A model generated the notes under the pieces. The model searched no databases, had not been told where the DNA came from, and saw nothing but the letters and a program-made list of their open reading frames with translations. Positions 32,437 through 42,186 of a DNA stretch of 64,000 bases are shown here, in pieces (within the stretch, counting starts at the first letter, position 1; each line of letters starts with the position of its first letter). The position numbers and the translations under genes were made by a program. The DNA comes from JAGLOK01 sp963676355 (GTDB lineage Bacteria > Bacillota > Clostridia > Christensenellales > UMGS416), in the NCBI GenBank assembly GCA_963676355.1, contig OY781093.1:1922001-1986000 (forward strand), read 5' to 3'.

Positions 32437-33510
32437 ATGCAATTGAAAAAAGATTTCAAATACGCAATGGCAGTACCCACCAGCATGGGGCTTAGAATCA
32501 CTCCGGCAGACCATCAGCCGGTACACATTACAGATACCTATACAATGACGGTATCAAGCGCGGAAACAAACGTTGCAAGTGTGTCAAGTTTTCTGGGGCT
32601 TCCGGTAAAGGTGCTGACTACATTCGTTAAAGACTCACCTATAGCAGACAAGATAAAACGCGACTTAAATCGCCGTGGCATGGACTATGAAGGTCCGGAA
32701 GTGCCACAGGGCGGACCGTGGGGATATAGACACCAGATAAATATTGCGGACAGCGGTTATGGCGTTCGCGGCCCAAGAGTGACTAACGACCGAGCGGGCG
32801 AAGTTGGCAGAACGCTTAACGTGAAAGATTTTGATCTTGACCGCATATTTGGCGAAGAAGGCGTTCAAATACTTCATCTTTCAGGGCTTATAGGCGCATT
32901 GTCGCACGAAACAGGTGTTTTCTGTCTGGAGCTTGCCAAAAAGGCAAAGCAGTATGGCACACTTATTTCATTTGACTTAAACTTCCGTGCGTCGTTCTGG
33001 AAGAACAGGGAAGAGGAACTGCGAAACATATTTACAGAAATCACAAAGATAGCAGACATCATGATTGGCAACGAAGAAGACTTTCAGTTAGCTCTTGGCA
33101 TAGAAGGACCGGAGGCAGGCGGAAGCGACATCGCTGCTAAAATAGAAAGCTTTAAAGGCATGATAGAAAATGTTCTAGAAGTATTCCCGAATGTCAAAGT
33201 GGTTGCAACTACACTTCGTCAGGTGGAGCATGCAAACCTCCACAACTGGGGTGCAATCCTTTGGGAAAATGGCAATTGGCATGTAATAGAGCCTAAACCA
33301 ATTCATGTGCTTGACCGTATCGGCGGCGGCGACGGATTTGTCGGCGGCATGCTGTATGCGATACTTCGCGGCTGGGATCCTGAAACATGGGTGCAGTTCG
33401 GCTGGGCAAACGGCGCGCTTACAACATCTTTCTTGTCCGACTACAGCCAGCCTGTGGATGAAGACATGATTTGGGACGTATGGCGCGGCAATGCAAGAGT
33501 AAAAAGATAA
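32437..33510 (+). CDS. PfkB-family sugar kinase (2-keto-3-deoxygluconate kinase-like)
   Basis: A 357-residue ribokinase-like kinase. It has ISFDLNFRASFW in the middle and the C-terminal catalytic signature DRIGGGDGFVGGML, with the general base D299. Annotation as KDG kinase follows the family resemblance and the sugar-acid context. Because 6-phosphogluconate dehydrogenase is the next gene, a gluconate kinase activity should also be considered. AGGAG lies seven bases before the ATG at 32437. It is first in a set under a cre-like site. Confidence 0.8.
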   Translation: MQLKKDFKYAMAVPTSMGLRITPADHQPVHITDTYTMTVSSAETNVASVSSFLGLPVKVLTTFVKDSPIADKIKRDLNRRGMDYEGPEVPQGGPWGYRHQINIADSGYGVRGPRVTNDRAGEVGRTLNVKDFDLDRIFGEEGVQILHLSGLIGALSHETGVFCLELAKKAKQYGTLISFDLNFRASFWKNREEELRNIFTEITKIADIMIGNEEDFQLALGIEGPEAGGSDIAAKIESFKGMIENVLEVFPNVKVVATTLRQVEHANLHNWGAILWENGNWHVIEPKPIHVLDRIGGGDGFVGGMLYAILRGWDPETWVQFGWANGALTTSFLSDYSQPVDEDMIWDVWRGNARVKR

Positions 33511-33561
33511 CTTTTCAAAAAACAGTACAAATAATATTAAATTGATTATTAGGAGCAGATT

Positions 33562-35013
33562 ATGAAAAAAGCAAATATTGGAGTTGTAGGACTTGCTGTA
33601 ATGGGTGAAAACCTCGTACTTAACATGGAGTCAAAAGGCTTTTCAGTCGCAGTGTTTAACAGGACGACATCAAAGGTTAAAAACTTTGTGGAAGGCCGCG
33701 GAGCAGGCAAAAGCATCATCGGCACATACTCGGTGGAAGAACTTGTCGGTGCGCTTGAAAAGCCACGCAAGATCATGGTTATGGTAAAAGCCGGTGCGCC
33801 GGTTGATATGTTTATTGACAGCATTATACCTCTTTTGGACAAAGGAGATATTATAATTGACGGTGGCAACTCATACTTTAAAGACACTATCCGTCGCACA
33901 AAAAAAGTGGAAGAAGCAGGTCTTTTATACATCGGGACAGGTGTTTCCGGCGGAGAAGAAGGCGCGCTAAAAGGTCCTTCCATAATGCCCGGTGGGTCAC
34001 CTGCGGCTTGGAATGAAGTAAAAGACATCCTCCAAGGCATATCCGCTAAAGTTGAAGATGGCACACCTTGTTGTGACTGGGTGGGTCAAGACGGCGCGGG
34101 GCATTTCGTCAAGATGGTGCATAACGGAATAGAATATGGCGACATGCAGCTCATCTGCGAAGCGTACTACCTCATGAAAAATCTCCTTAACATGACAGCA
34201 GATGAAATGCACGAAGTTTTCGCTGACTGGAACGAAGGCGATTTGGACAGCTATCTTATAGAAATCACACGCGACATCATGGCTTATAAAGATGAAGACG
34301 GCTCTGCACTTGTTGAAAATATACTCGACACTGCAGGACAAAAGGGAACAGGCAAATGGACAGCAATTACATCCCTTGAAGAAGGCATTCCGCTTACACT
34401 CATCGGTGAAGCTGTTTATGCACGCTGCCTTTCAGCTCAAAAAGAAGAGCGTGTTGCAGCAAGCAAGATATTGAGCGGACCGCAGATAGCCTTTGATGGA
34501 GACAAAGCTCAGTTTATATCCAACATTAAAGATGCGCTCTATGCAAGCAAAATTGTGTCATACGCACAGGGCTATGCACTCATGCGTGAAGCAGCTAAAA
34601 CTTATGGCTGGGACTTAAACTATGGTGATATAGCACTCATGTGGCGTGGCGGTTGCATTATCCGTTCTGCATTCTTAGGAAAGATTAAAGAGGCTTTTGA
34701 CAATGATAACGATCTTGTTAACCTTCTAATCGATCCATACTTCCAGAAGAAAGTTGAAGCAGCTCAGGCTGGATGGCGCAAGGTTATTGCATCGGCTGTT
34801 GAAAACGGCATTCCTGTTCCGGCATTCTCTTCTGCTCTTTCATATTTTGACGGATATAGAAACGGCAGACTGCCGGCTAATCTTTTGCAGGCACAGCGCG
34901 ACTATTTCGGTGCTCACACATATGAGCGTGTTGATAAAAAGCGCGGCGAATATTTCCACACTAACTGGACAGGTGAAGGTGGGTCTACTTCTGCAACAAC
35001 ATACACCGCTTAA
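33562..35013 (+). CDS. gnd: 6-phosphogluconate dehydrogenase, decarboxylating
   Basis: Oxidises and decarboxylates 6-phosphogluconate to ribulose 5-phosphate with NADP (or NAD). The 483-residue length is that of the long, dimeric form. The N-terminal Rossmann motif GVVGLAVMGENL, NRTTSK, GGNSYFKDT, GTGVSGGEEGAL and catalytic K in FVKMVHNGIEY are all present. AGGAG lies before the ATG. It is 51 bases after the kinase gene, so the two are probably co-transcribed. Confidence 0.96.
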   Translation: MKKANIGVVGLAVMGENLVLNMESKGFSVAVFNRTTSKVKNFVEGRGAGKSIIGTYSVEELVGALEKPRKIMVMVKAGAPVDMFIDSIIPLLDKGDIIIDGGNSYFKDTIRRTKKVEEAGLLYIGTGVSGGEEGALKGPSIMPGGSPAAWNEVKDILQGISAKVEDGTPCCDWVGQDGAGHFVKMVHNGIEYGDMQLICEAYYLMKNLLNMTADEMHEVFADWNEGDLDSYLIEITRDIMAYKDEDGSALVENILDTAGQKGTGKWTAITSLEEGIPLTLIGEAVYARCLSAQKEERVAASKILSGPQIAFDGDKAQFISNIKDALYASKIVSYAQGYALMREAAKTYGWDLNYGDIALMWRGGCIIRSAFLGKIKEAFDNDNDLVNLLIDPYFQKKVEAAQAGWRKVIASAVENGIPVPAFSSALSYFDGYRNGRLPANLLQAQRDYFGAHTYERVDKKRGEYFHTNWTGEGGSTSATTYTA

Positions 35014-35078
35014 AAGCACTTAAAGTGCCGATATTTCAAACGATTTTTTATAAAGTGCATATAATATGCTTTTAATAT

Positions 35079-35123
35079 TGAGCGTTGGCGAACGGTGGTG
35101 GGATTTTTATAATTGGTTTGCTC
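35079..35123. repeat. Degenerate copy of a dispersed intergenic repeat
   Basis: GAGCGTTGGCGAACGGTGGTGGGATT followed by a TATAATTG-like end, split over 35080-35114, matches units near 7.56, 7.67 and 46.29 kb. It sits in the gap between gnd and the LarA-like gene. Confidence 0.6.
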
Positions 35124-35203
35124 TTAAAATACTACCGAACGATGTATGTTGGCATAACTAAATACTGAACTTAATGAATCAATAGAATAGAAAGTTAAGT
35201 GAT

Positions 35204-36484
35204 ATGATGAAAAAAATATTAGAAAACGATAGTCCAAAAGGCATTTCAATGCCTGAGATTGAATCTGTTTTGGATGAAACAGTTAAAGCTAATGAGAATA
35301 AGAAAAACATTCTCTTAATACCGCCGGATTCAACGCGTGCGCAGTCGGGTGCGGGAGAAATTGCTGCATATTTATACACTGCTTTTACAGCGCGTGGTGC
35401 AAATGTTAAAGTGATGCCTGCATTGGGCACGCACATGCAAATGACAGAGGAAGAATTGCATGATTTTTTTGGAACCGACATACCAATGGAGGCTTATGTC
35501 ACGCATGATTATATAAATGGCGTGACAAAAATTGGCGAGGTTCCCGGAGAATTTATCTCTGAGATTTCTGACGGACTTATTTCAGACAAAATAGATGTTG
35601 AAGTCAATACATCAATAGTGGATGACACTTATGACGCTATATTTTCAATAGGGCAGGTTGTGCCTCACGAAGTTGTGGGCATGGCAAACTATTCAAAGAA
35701 TATTTTCGTTGGCTGTGGCGGCAACAAAATGATAGGCGCAACTCACATGCTTGGAGCAGTCTATGGCATGGAGCGCGTGATGGGGCAGGATCATTCACCA
35801 GTACGAAAGGTGCTTGATTATGCTGAGAAAAATCTCATCGCTGATGTTCCGCTGACTTATATCCTCACTGTTTGCACAGCAACAGGGGAAAAAGTAAACA
35901 TACATGGACTGTATGTGGGCAGAGAAAGAGTGTTGTTTGAAAAAGCAGTTGCACAAAGCCAGAAAATGAATCTTACATATGTTGAGCATCCGCCGAAAAA
36001 GGTCGTGGTTTATCTTGATCCAAGTGAGTTTAAAACTACATGGGTGGGTAATAAATCAATCTATCGCACACGTATGGCGATTGCAGATGACGGTGAGCTT
36101 GTAGTAATAGCACCTGCTGTTCGCCAGTGCGGAGAATCTAAAGAACCAGACAGACTTATTCGAAAATACGGATATGTCGGACGCATTAAAGTACTCGAAA
36201 TGTTTAAAGAATCCCAAGAGCTTAATATGGCGCCGTCAATAGCTGCGCATCTTATTCACGGCTCATCCGACGGTAGGTTTAAGATAACATATTGCCCGGG
36301 TAAGATGTCTCGCGAAGAAGTTGAAGACATTGGATTTTCATACATGGACATAGAAGAAGCTAAAAAGAAATATAATTTTGATAGCCTTGAAGACGGCTGG
36401 AATGATGTGAATGGTGAAGAAGTATTTTATATTTCAAATCCAGCAATAGGTCTTTGGGTGGATGAAGCCAGAATAAAAAAATAA
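35204..36484 (+). CDS. LarA-superfamily hydroxyacid racemase/epimerase (nickel-pincer type)
   Basis: A 426-residue homologue of lactate racemase LarA, whose family uses a nickel-pincer nucleotide to racemise or epimerise 2-hydroxyacids. The key residues are present and correctly spaced: D42 and R45 in PDSTR, H77 in LGTH, H155, K165 ten residues later (the cofactor-tethering lysine), and H181. Neighbours handle aldonates, so an aldonate C2-epimerase (for example mannonate/gluconate) is more likely than lactate racemase. The cofactor genes larB, larC and larE are not in this window. The ribosome site is weak. Sure of superfamily, not substrate. Confidence 0.85.
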   Translation: MMKKILENDSPKGISMPEIESVLDETVKANENKKNILLIPPDSTRAQSGAGEIAAYLYTAFTARGANVKVMPALGTHMQMTEEELHDFFGTDIPMEAYVTHDYINGVTKIGEVPGEFISEISDGLISDKIDVEVNTSIVDDTYDAIFSIGQVVPHEVVGMANYSKNIFVGCGGNKMIGATHMLGAVYGMERVMGQDHSPVRKVLDYAEKNLIADVPLTYILTVCTATGEKVNIHGLYVGRERVLFEKAVAQSQKMNLTYVEHPPKKVVVYLDPSEFKTTWVGNKSIYRTRMAIADDGELVVIAPAVRQCGESKEPDRLIRKYGYVGRIKVLEMFKESQELNMAPSIAAHLIHGSSDGRFKITYCPGKMSREEVEDIGFSYMDIEEAKKKYNFDSLEDGWNDVNGEEVFYISNPAIGLWVDEARIKK

Positions 36485-36604
36485 AATTAAAATGTTAACT
36501 TACAGATGGAGTCCTTTTCTAACCACATTATAAGTAAGGTGAAGGGAAGAGGCGAGAAAGAACGAAGAAAGACGCTTAACTATAAGTTATAAGAAGGAGA
36601 AAAC

Positions 36605-37450
36605 ATGATTAAATCAAATTCGCTTAAAGACAAAGTTGTAGTCATAACAGGTGGTGCAGGAGTATTGGGAAGCGCATTTTGCAAAGGACTTGGAGAACAG
36701 GGAGCAAAGCTTGCAATTCTCGACTTAAACTTGGAAGCTGCAGAAAATGCTGCTAAGGCTTTAAATGACATGGGAATGTCAGCTAAAGGGTTTGAATGCA
36801 ATGTTCTTAAAAAGGATAGCATTGAAGCAGCGCACGAAGCTGTAAATGAGGCATTTGGAACATGCGATATTTTAATTAACGGTGCAGGTGGCAATCATCC
36901 AAAGGGAACCACCAGTAAAGATCATTATGAGATGGGCGATGAAGACTTAGAAGGCGTATCTTCATTTTTTGATCTTGATCAAGGTGGTATTGAGTTTGTG
37001 TTCAACCTTAACTTTCTGGGCACACTTTTGCCAACACAGGTTTTTGCAAAAGATATGCTTAAAAAGGAAGAACCATGCATCATAAACATCTCTTCAATGA
37101 ACGCATTTACACCGCTTACAAGGATACCTGCATATTCAGGAGCAAAGGCTGCGATTTCAAACTTTACTCAGTGGCTGGCAGTTCACTTTGCAAAGACTAA
37201 TATCAGAGTTAATGCTTTGGCACCCGGATTTTTTGAGACGAACCAAAATAAAAAGCTTTTAAGAAACGAAGATGGCACTTACTCTGCAAGAGCAAACAAG
37301 ATTCTTGCGGCAACTCCGATGAATCGATTTGGCGATCCTGATGAATTGATAGGCACACTGCTTTACTTGTGCGATAAACAAGCGAGCGGATTCGTTAATG
37401 GTGTAGTTATTCCGATTGACGGGGGATTCGCTGCTTATTCAGGAGTGTAA
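36605..37450 (+). CDS. SDR oxidoreductase, D-mannonate oxidoreductase-like
   Basis: A 281-residue short-chain dehydrogenase/reductase. The NAD(P) motif is TGGAGVLGSAF, the NGAGG strand follows, and the catalytic Ser (INISSMN), Tyr and Lys (PAYSGAK) are intact. A long insertion after NGAGGNHPKGTT is typical of SDR-type fructuronate reductase/mannonate oxidoreductase such as the Bacillus enzyme annotated UxuB/YjmF. It would interconvert D-fructuronate and D-mannonate, feeding the LarA-like epimerase encoded just upstream. AAGGAG precedes the ATG. Confidence 0.82.
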   Translation: MIKSNSLKDKVVVITGGAGVLGSAFCKGLGEQGAKLAILDLNLEAAENAAKALNDMGMSAKGFECNVLKKDSIEAAHEAVNEAFGTCDILINGAGGNHPKGTTSKDHYEMGDEDLEGVSSFFDLDQGGIEFVFNLNFLGTLLPTQVFAKDMLKKEEPCIINISSMNAFTPLTRIPAYSGAKAAISNFTQWLAVHFAKTNIRVNALAPGFFETNQNKKLLRNEDGTYSARANKILAATPMNRFGDPDELIGTLLYLCDKQASGFVNGVVIPIDGGFAAYSGV

Positions 37451-37728
37451 AAAAACAGTTAATTTATGAGCTTTTATAGGTTAAAACGTCCTTTTATCTA
37501 TAATAAAATAAATGTTTGCACTTCAAAATGTGTAATTATCAAATAATTTACATTGGTAATCAGAAAAACAAGTGCCAACCGTGGTTTTTCACAATTATTT
37601 GGTAGATAAATTTATTTAGTTGTGCTATTATTGAAAAGATTTCGGCCATTTTTGAAATGTTATGAAAATGAGCTTAAATGCATAAATATGTTTTTATTTT
37701 AAATTTTATATATTGGAGGACGAAAGAA

Positions 37729-39891
37729 ATGTTTTACATCGTATTTGCTGCTGCGGCAGTTGCACTTTTGACGGCAATGTACAATTATGCCAAAGTTAAA
37801 AAGCGCGACGCCGGCACAAAAGAAATGAAGCAAATAGCAGCGGCCATACAGGAAGGCGCAAACGCCTTTATCTGGCATGAGTACAAGATAATTATTATAG
37901 TCAGCGCTATCGTTGCTGTAGTATTTGCTGTGCTTATAGGATGGTATATGGCGGCGGCGTTTGTTCTTGGCGCACTCATGAGCGCGACGGCAGGATTTGT
38001 CGGAATGAAGATTGCGACTATAGCTAACGTTCGCGTATCAAACGAAGCTCGTGTGACAAAAGACTTGGGAGCAACATTGAAGGTGGCATTCCAGGGCGGG
38101 TCAGTCATGGGACTTTCTGTTGGCGGATTTGCAATCCTAGGACTTGGAATTGTATATCTTGTTTTCGGCAAAATAATGGGACAGTCCGACACTGCAAACC
38201 TTACTGTTGTGTCAAACTGGGTGGGCGTAAGCTTCATTCCATTTGCAATGACTGTTTCAGGATACGCACTTGGCTGCTCACTTATAGCTATGTTTAACCG
38301 CGTTGGCGGCGGCATCTATACAAAAGCTGCTGACATGGGCGCAGACCTTGTTGGAAAAACAGAAGCAGGCATCCCTGAGGATGATCCTAGAAACCCAGCA
38401 ACAATAGCTGACAATGTAGGCGACAATGTGGGTGACGTTGCAGGCTTGGGCAGTGACCTTTTGGAGTCATTCGTTGGTGCTATAATCGCATCAATTGCAC
38501 TTGCAGCATATAACTTTTTCCTTGAGCCGGATATATATCCTGAAGCTTTCACAGCTAAGCTTATGAGCTTCCCGATAATTTTCGTTTCAATCGGACTTAT
38601 ATCATGCGTTATTGGAATACTTACATTAATATTAAAAAAAGTATCCGACAAGCCGCATAAAGAATTAAACGTTGCAACTTGGACTTCAGCCGGAATCACA
38701 GTTATAGCAACAGGAATATTCACTTATTTGTTCTTTAGCAAAATGGATCCTCAGATTCTTAAGACTGCAGGATTTTCAGCAGGCGCACTTTCACCATGGA
38801 TTGCAGCAGTGCTTGGAATCGTATCGGGTATAGCAATTGGAATGATAGCTGAATATTACACAAGCTATGACTTTGCACCGACACGTGGAATCGCACGCTC
38901 ATCAATTGAAGGCACAGCTCTTACAATTACAGACGGCTTAGGCGTTGGCATGAAGTCGACAATGATTCCAGTTATAATCCTTGCAATAGCTACAATAATT
39001 TCTTATAAGCTTGCAGGAATATATGGCGTTACAATGGCTGCCATTGGAATGCTTTCATTCGTATCGGCTACTGTTTCAGTTGACACATATGGACCAATTG
39101 CAGATAATGCAGGCGGTATTGCTGAAATGAGTAAGCTTGAGCCTGAAGTTCGTAAAATTACAGATAAGCTTGACTCAGTGGGTAACACAACAGCCGCAGT
39201 GGGCAAAGGCTTTGCAATTGGCTCAGCCGCACTTGCAGCACTTTCGCTTCTTGCTTCATATTTGCATTCGCAGGTATCAACAGGCGGCACTCACTCAGAG
39301 CTTGTGCTAAATGTTATAGATCCTTTGACTCTTGCCGGTGTATTAATCGGCGGAGCGCTTCCGTTCTTTTTCTCGGGATTGCTTATTGACGCAGTTTCAA
39401 AAGCAGCTCGCAAGATGGTGCAGGAAGTACGTCGTCAGTTCTACAAATATCCGGGGATTTTAACAGGCGAAGAACTGCCTGATTATCGCACATGCATCGA
39501 GATTTCATCTGCTGGAGCAATATCAGAAATGAAGATGCCGGCGTTAATTGCCATCGCATCTCCTTTGGTTGGTGGATTTATCTTCGGCGCGACTTTTGTT
39601 GGCGGACTTTTAATCGGCACAACAATTTCAGGCATCATGCTTGCATTGTTTACAGCAAACGCAGGCGGAGCTTGGGACAATGCTAAAAAGTACATTGAGT
39701 CTGATGAGCTTGAAGGTCACTCAAAGGGTGGCGACACTCACAACGCAGCAGTTGTTGGCGACACAGTTGGCGATCCGCTTAAAGACACAGTTGGCCCATC
39801 TCTTGATATATTAATTAAGATAATGGCTATCGTGGCACTTATCGGAGTAAGCTTCTTTGGTAAGTACAACTTGTTCTCACTGTTCTTTTAA
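37729..39891 (+). CDS. hppA: K+-dependent membrane-bound pyrophosphatase (ion pump)
   Basis: A 720-residue polytopic enzyme (15-17 helices) that couples pyrophosphate hydrolysis to H+ or Na+ export. The substrate-binding motifs are DDPRNPATIADNVGDNVGD, EYYTS...APTRGIA, and GDTVGDPLKDTVGPS near the C-terminus. The sequence GNTTAAVGKG has Ala where K+-independent enzymes have Lys, marking the K+-dependent class, which includes many Na+ pumps. The ATG at 37729 follows TTGGAGGA; the upstream ATG in the same frame has no site. It is probably its own transcript and ends at a terminator. Confidence 0.95.
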   Translation: MFYIVFAAAAVALLTAMYNYAKVKKRDAGTKEMKQIAAAIQEGANAFIWHEYKIIIIVSAIVAVVFAVLIGWYMAAAFVLGALMSATAGFVGMKIATIANVRVSNEARVTKDLGATLKVAFQGGSVMGLSVGGFAILGLGIVYLVFGKIMGQSDTANLTVVSNWVGVSFIPFAMTVSGYALGCSLIAMFNRVGGGIYTKAADMGADLVGKTEAGIPEDDPRNPATIADNVGDNVGDVAGLGSDLLESFVGAIIASIALAAYNFFLEPDIYPEAFTAKLMSFPIIFVSIGLISCVIGILTLILKKVSDKPHKELNVATWTSAGITVIATGIFTYLFFSKMDPQILKTAGFSAGALSPWIAAVLGIVSGIAIGMIAEYYTSYDFAPTRGIARSSIEGTALTITDGLGVGMKSTMIPVIILAIATIISYKLAGIYGVTMAAIGMLSFVSATVSVDTYGPIADNAGGIAEMSKLEPEVRKITDKLDSVGNTTAAVGKGFAIGSAALAALSLLASYLHSQVSTGGTHSELVLNVIDPLTLAGVLIGGALPFFFSGLLIDAVSKAARKMVQEVRRQFYKYPGILTGEELPDYRTCIEISSAGAISEMKMPALIAIASPLVGGFIFGATFVGGLLIGTTISGIMLALFTANAGGAWDNAKKYIESDELEGHSKGGDTHNAAVVGDTVGDPLKDTVGPSLDILIKIMAIVALIGVSFFGKYNLFSLFF

Positions 39892-39937
39892 AACATAGGC
39901 ACTAACTTTCTACTTGAAAGTATATATAGAACATATA

Positions 39938-39968
39938 GAAAAACCTTCGATTAATTCGGAGGTTTTTC
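39938..39968 (+). terminator. Terminator after hppA
   Basis: GAAAAACCTTCG pairs with CGGAGGTTTTTC (one G-T pair), with a T-run inside the right arm. The hairpin at 40390-40419 has nearly the same sequence. Confidence 0.8.
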
Positions 39969-40086
39969 ACTTTATTTTAACCTTTTATGGAAATTATCTC
40001 TATAAATTAATAAACACTTCATGAATAACCCAAATTTTAAATGAGTTTTATGGTATAATTATCACCTAAAGGAAAGGAGCCTTATA

Positions 40087-40368
40087 ATGATAATAAAGGG
40101 CAACATAGAAACAATGGCAAGAGATATCAACTCAGCCATTCAGGAATATTTAGAAAAAGAGAATAAATCTCAAACTACCTCAGATGAAGTAATAGACTTT
40201 TTGATAGAAAAAGGTTTATTTGAAAAAGTTAAGAAGAAAAAACTTAAAACTGAACAGTTTGAATACGTTTTAAGCGAAATTATACGAATTGGCAGAGAAA
40301 AATTAATCCAAGGTATGAATTGCGAAAAAACCAAGAAAAAAACCATTTGGACTTTTGACAAGGTGTAA
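40087..40368 (+). CDS. Hypothetical 93-residue protein
   Basis: A small charged protein (IETMARDINSAIQEYLEKENK, FLIEKGLFEKVKKKKLK, IRIGREKLIQGMNCEK), predicted all-helical and basic with no membrane segment. The spacing of helices would allow a DNA-binding fold, but no motif is diagnostic. AAAGGAG precedes the ATG and a terminator follows, so it is probably real. The flanking terminators are near copies of each other, as if the gene arose by insertion or duplication next to hppA. Confidence 0.7.
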   Translation: MIIKGNIETMARDINSAIQEYLEKENKSQTTSDEVIDFLIEKGLFEKVKKKKLKTEQFEYVLSEIIRIGREKLIQGMNCEKTKKKTIWTFDKV

Positions 40369-40389
40369 ACAAATAATAATCTCTGATTG

Positions 40390-40419
40390 AGAAACCTCCG
40401 AAAGAATCGGAGGTTTTTG
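40390..40419 (+). terminator. Terminator after the 93-residue gene
   Basis: AAACCTCCGA, AAGAA loop, TCGGAGGTTT and more Ts. Confidence 0.88.
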
Positions 40420-40579
40420 AATGTGATAACAACTTATAAGTTTATCCTGCGCAACAGTCAACCCAAGTGTGCTTTTTCTGTCTCTTTGAAATTTCGCAAT
40501 ATTTATCCACAGTGATGTAAAACACTCAGCTCATATGTTAAAATAATAAAAAAAGTTATTTATAATGAAAGGCACTGCC

Positions 40580-41167
40580 ATGGATATTGTAATAAAAAAA
40601 CTTACATCTGAACTTTTGGACGATTATCTTTATTTTTTTGATAACGTTGCCTTCAGCGATCATAAGGAGTGGTCGCTGTGCTATTGCATGTCTTTTCATA
40701 TGACTGAAGAGATGGAATCTGAACATGAGAAGACGGGCGAAATAAAAAACAGAAAGTATTCTATTAAATATATTAAAGAGGGAAAACAAAATGGCTATCT
40801 CGCATTTTATGACGGCAAACCGATCGGCTGGCTAAATACGGACGACCGCAACGCATATGTATATTTGAGTCATGAGAAAAATGCCGACGTATGGGATGAT
40901 GCTGACGAAGGCGTGCGCATAAAATCGCTGGTGTGTTTTACGATAGCGCCAGAAATGCGTGGAAGGAAAGTGGCTACAAAGCTTTTGGAGCGTGCTTTGT
41001 CGGACGCGAAAGATGATGGCTATGATATAGCCGAAGCCTATCCTATAAAGGGAGAAGGCGACTGCTATTTAAACTATCTAGGCCCGAAAAAAATGTATGA
41101 AAAATCAGGGTTTGAAATTCACAAAGACCTTGAACAAATATATGTGATGCGGCTTAATCTTAAATGA
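40580..41167 (+). CDS. GNAT-family N-acetyltransferase
   Basis: A 195-residue acetyltransferase. The acetyl-CoA loop is RGRKVATKLLERAL (about 133-146), preceded by the strand IKSLVCFTIAPEM, and the C-terminal YLNYLGPKKMYEKSGFEIHKD is typical of the fold. The N-terminal HKEWSLCYCMSFHM resembles GNAT proteins of unknown substrate. The ATG at 40580 has AAAGG upstream; the ATG five codons earlier has none. It overlaps the DUF1848 gene by four bases (ATGA-type). Confidence 0.86.
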   Translation: MDIVIKKLTSELLDDYLYFFDNVAFSDHKEWSLCYCMSFHMTEEMESEHEKTGEIKNRKYSIKYIKEGKQNGYLAFYDGKPIGWLNTDDRNAYVYLSHEKNADVWDDADEGVRIKSLVCFTIAPEMRGRKVATKLLERALSDAKDDGYDIAEAYPIKGEGDCYLNYLGPKKMYEKSGFEIHKDLEQIYVMRLNLK

Positions 41168-42102
41168 TAATCTCTACCTCCAGAAGAACAGATATACCCT
41201 CATTCTTTTTTGACTGGTTTATAAACCGAATAAGAGAGGGCTATGTTTTGGCGCGCAATCCGATGAACCCGAAAAGCGTAAGCAGAATAAGTTTGTCTCC
41301 CGATGTGGTGGACGGTATAGTGTTTTGGACGAAAAATCCTGCTCCGATGCTGGATAAGCTTAGCGCAGTAAAAGATTATCCGTACTATTTTCAATTTACC
41401 CTGACACCATATGAAAGCGATGTTGAAGAAAATCTTCCGCCTAAAAAAGATATTATAGAAACATTCAAAAAGCTGTCGGATAAGATAGGAAAAAATCGGA
41501 TTATTTGGCGATATGACCCGATACTTATAAATGACAGATACAATATGGACTATCATATAGATATTTTTCGTGATATGTTAAAAGACTTAGGTGGATATAC
41601 TGATAAATGTGTTATAAGCTTTATCGATTATTACAAGAGCATAGCGAGAAATATTAAAGCGCTGGGGCTTAAGACTATAACCGAGAAAGATATGCACCGT
41701 ATCGCAGAATATTTTTCAAAAGCTGCAGGGGAGTATGGTATTAAAATCGATACTTGCGCTGAATCTGTTGATTTGAGCCAATATGGAATAGGACATGCAA
41801 AATGTGTAGACGATGCAGTGTTCAAAGAAATTACCGGATTTACTTATGACGTAGAAAAAGACACAAACCAAAGGCTTGAATGCGGTTGCGTGATGAGTAT
41901 TGATATAGGTATGTATAATACTTGTCTTAACGGATGCAGGTATTGCTATGCAAACCACAGCGAGAAAACAGTTAAGAAAAACTATGCGAACTACAATCCT
42001 CACTCTCCGCTTTTATGCAGTTATCTGACTGCTGAGGATGCTGTAAAAGAACGGAAGATGAAGTCGTTCAAGAACGGACAGATTGAATTTGAGATAAAAT
42101 AA
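41164..42102 (+). CDS. DUF1848 protein with radical-SAM-like cysteine cluster
   Basis: A 312-residue DUF1848 protein. Family hallmarks are ISTSRRTDIPSFF at the start, VFWTKNPAPML, QFTLTPYE and IIWRYDPI. A C-terminal cysteine cluster follows (CGCVMSID, then NTCLNGCRYCYAN at about 252-264), which suggests an iron-sulfur cluster like that of radical SAM spore-photoproduct-lyase relatives. Its biochemical role is not established. Start overlaps the end of the GNAT gene, so the pair is translationally coupled. Confidence 0.88.
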   Translation: MIISTSRRTDIPSFFFDWFINRIREGYVLARNPMNPKSVSRISLSPDVVDGIVFWTKNPAPMLDKLSAVKDYPYYFQFTLTPYESDVEENLPPKKDIIETFKKLSDKIGKNRIIWRYDPILINDRYNMDYHIDIFRDMLKDLGGYTDKCVISFIDYYKSIARNIKALGLKTITEKDMHRIAEYFSKAAGEYGIKIDTCAESVDLSQYGIGHAKCVDDAVFKEITGFTYDVEKDTNQRLECGCVMSIDIGMYNTCLNGCRYCYANHSEKTVKKNYANYNPHSPLLCSYLTAEDAVKERKMKSFKNGQIEFEIK

Positions 42103-42186
42103 ATCTTTGGACTTATATGGATGTGATGCTATAATAAACAAAAAAAGGATAGCATATGACTCCAAACGCGTAATCAAAAACAATTT

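Noticed and set aside
40503..40511. TTATCCACA, a perfect DnaA box
   Set aside because: It is a single copy with no clustered boxes, AT-rich unwinding element or dnaA/dnaN genes, so no origin is supported.
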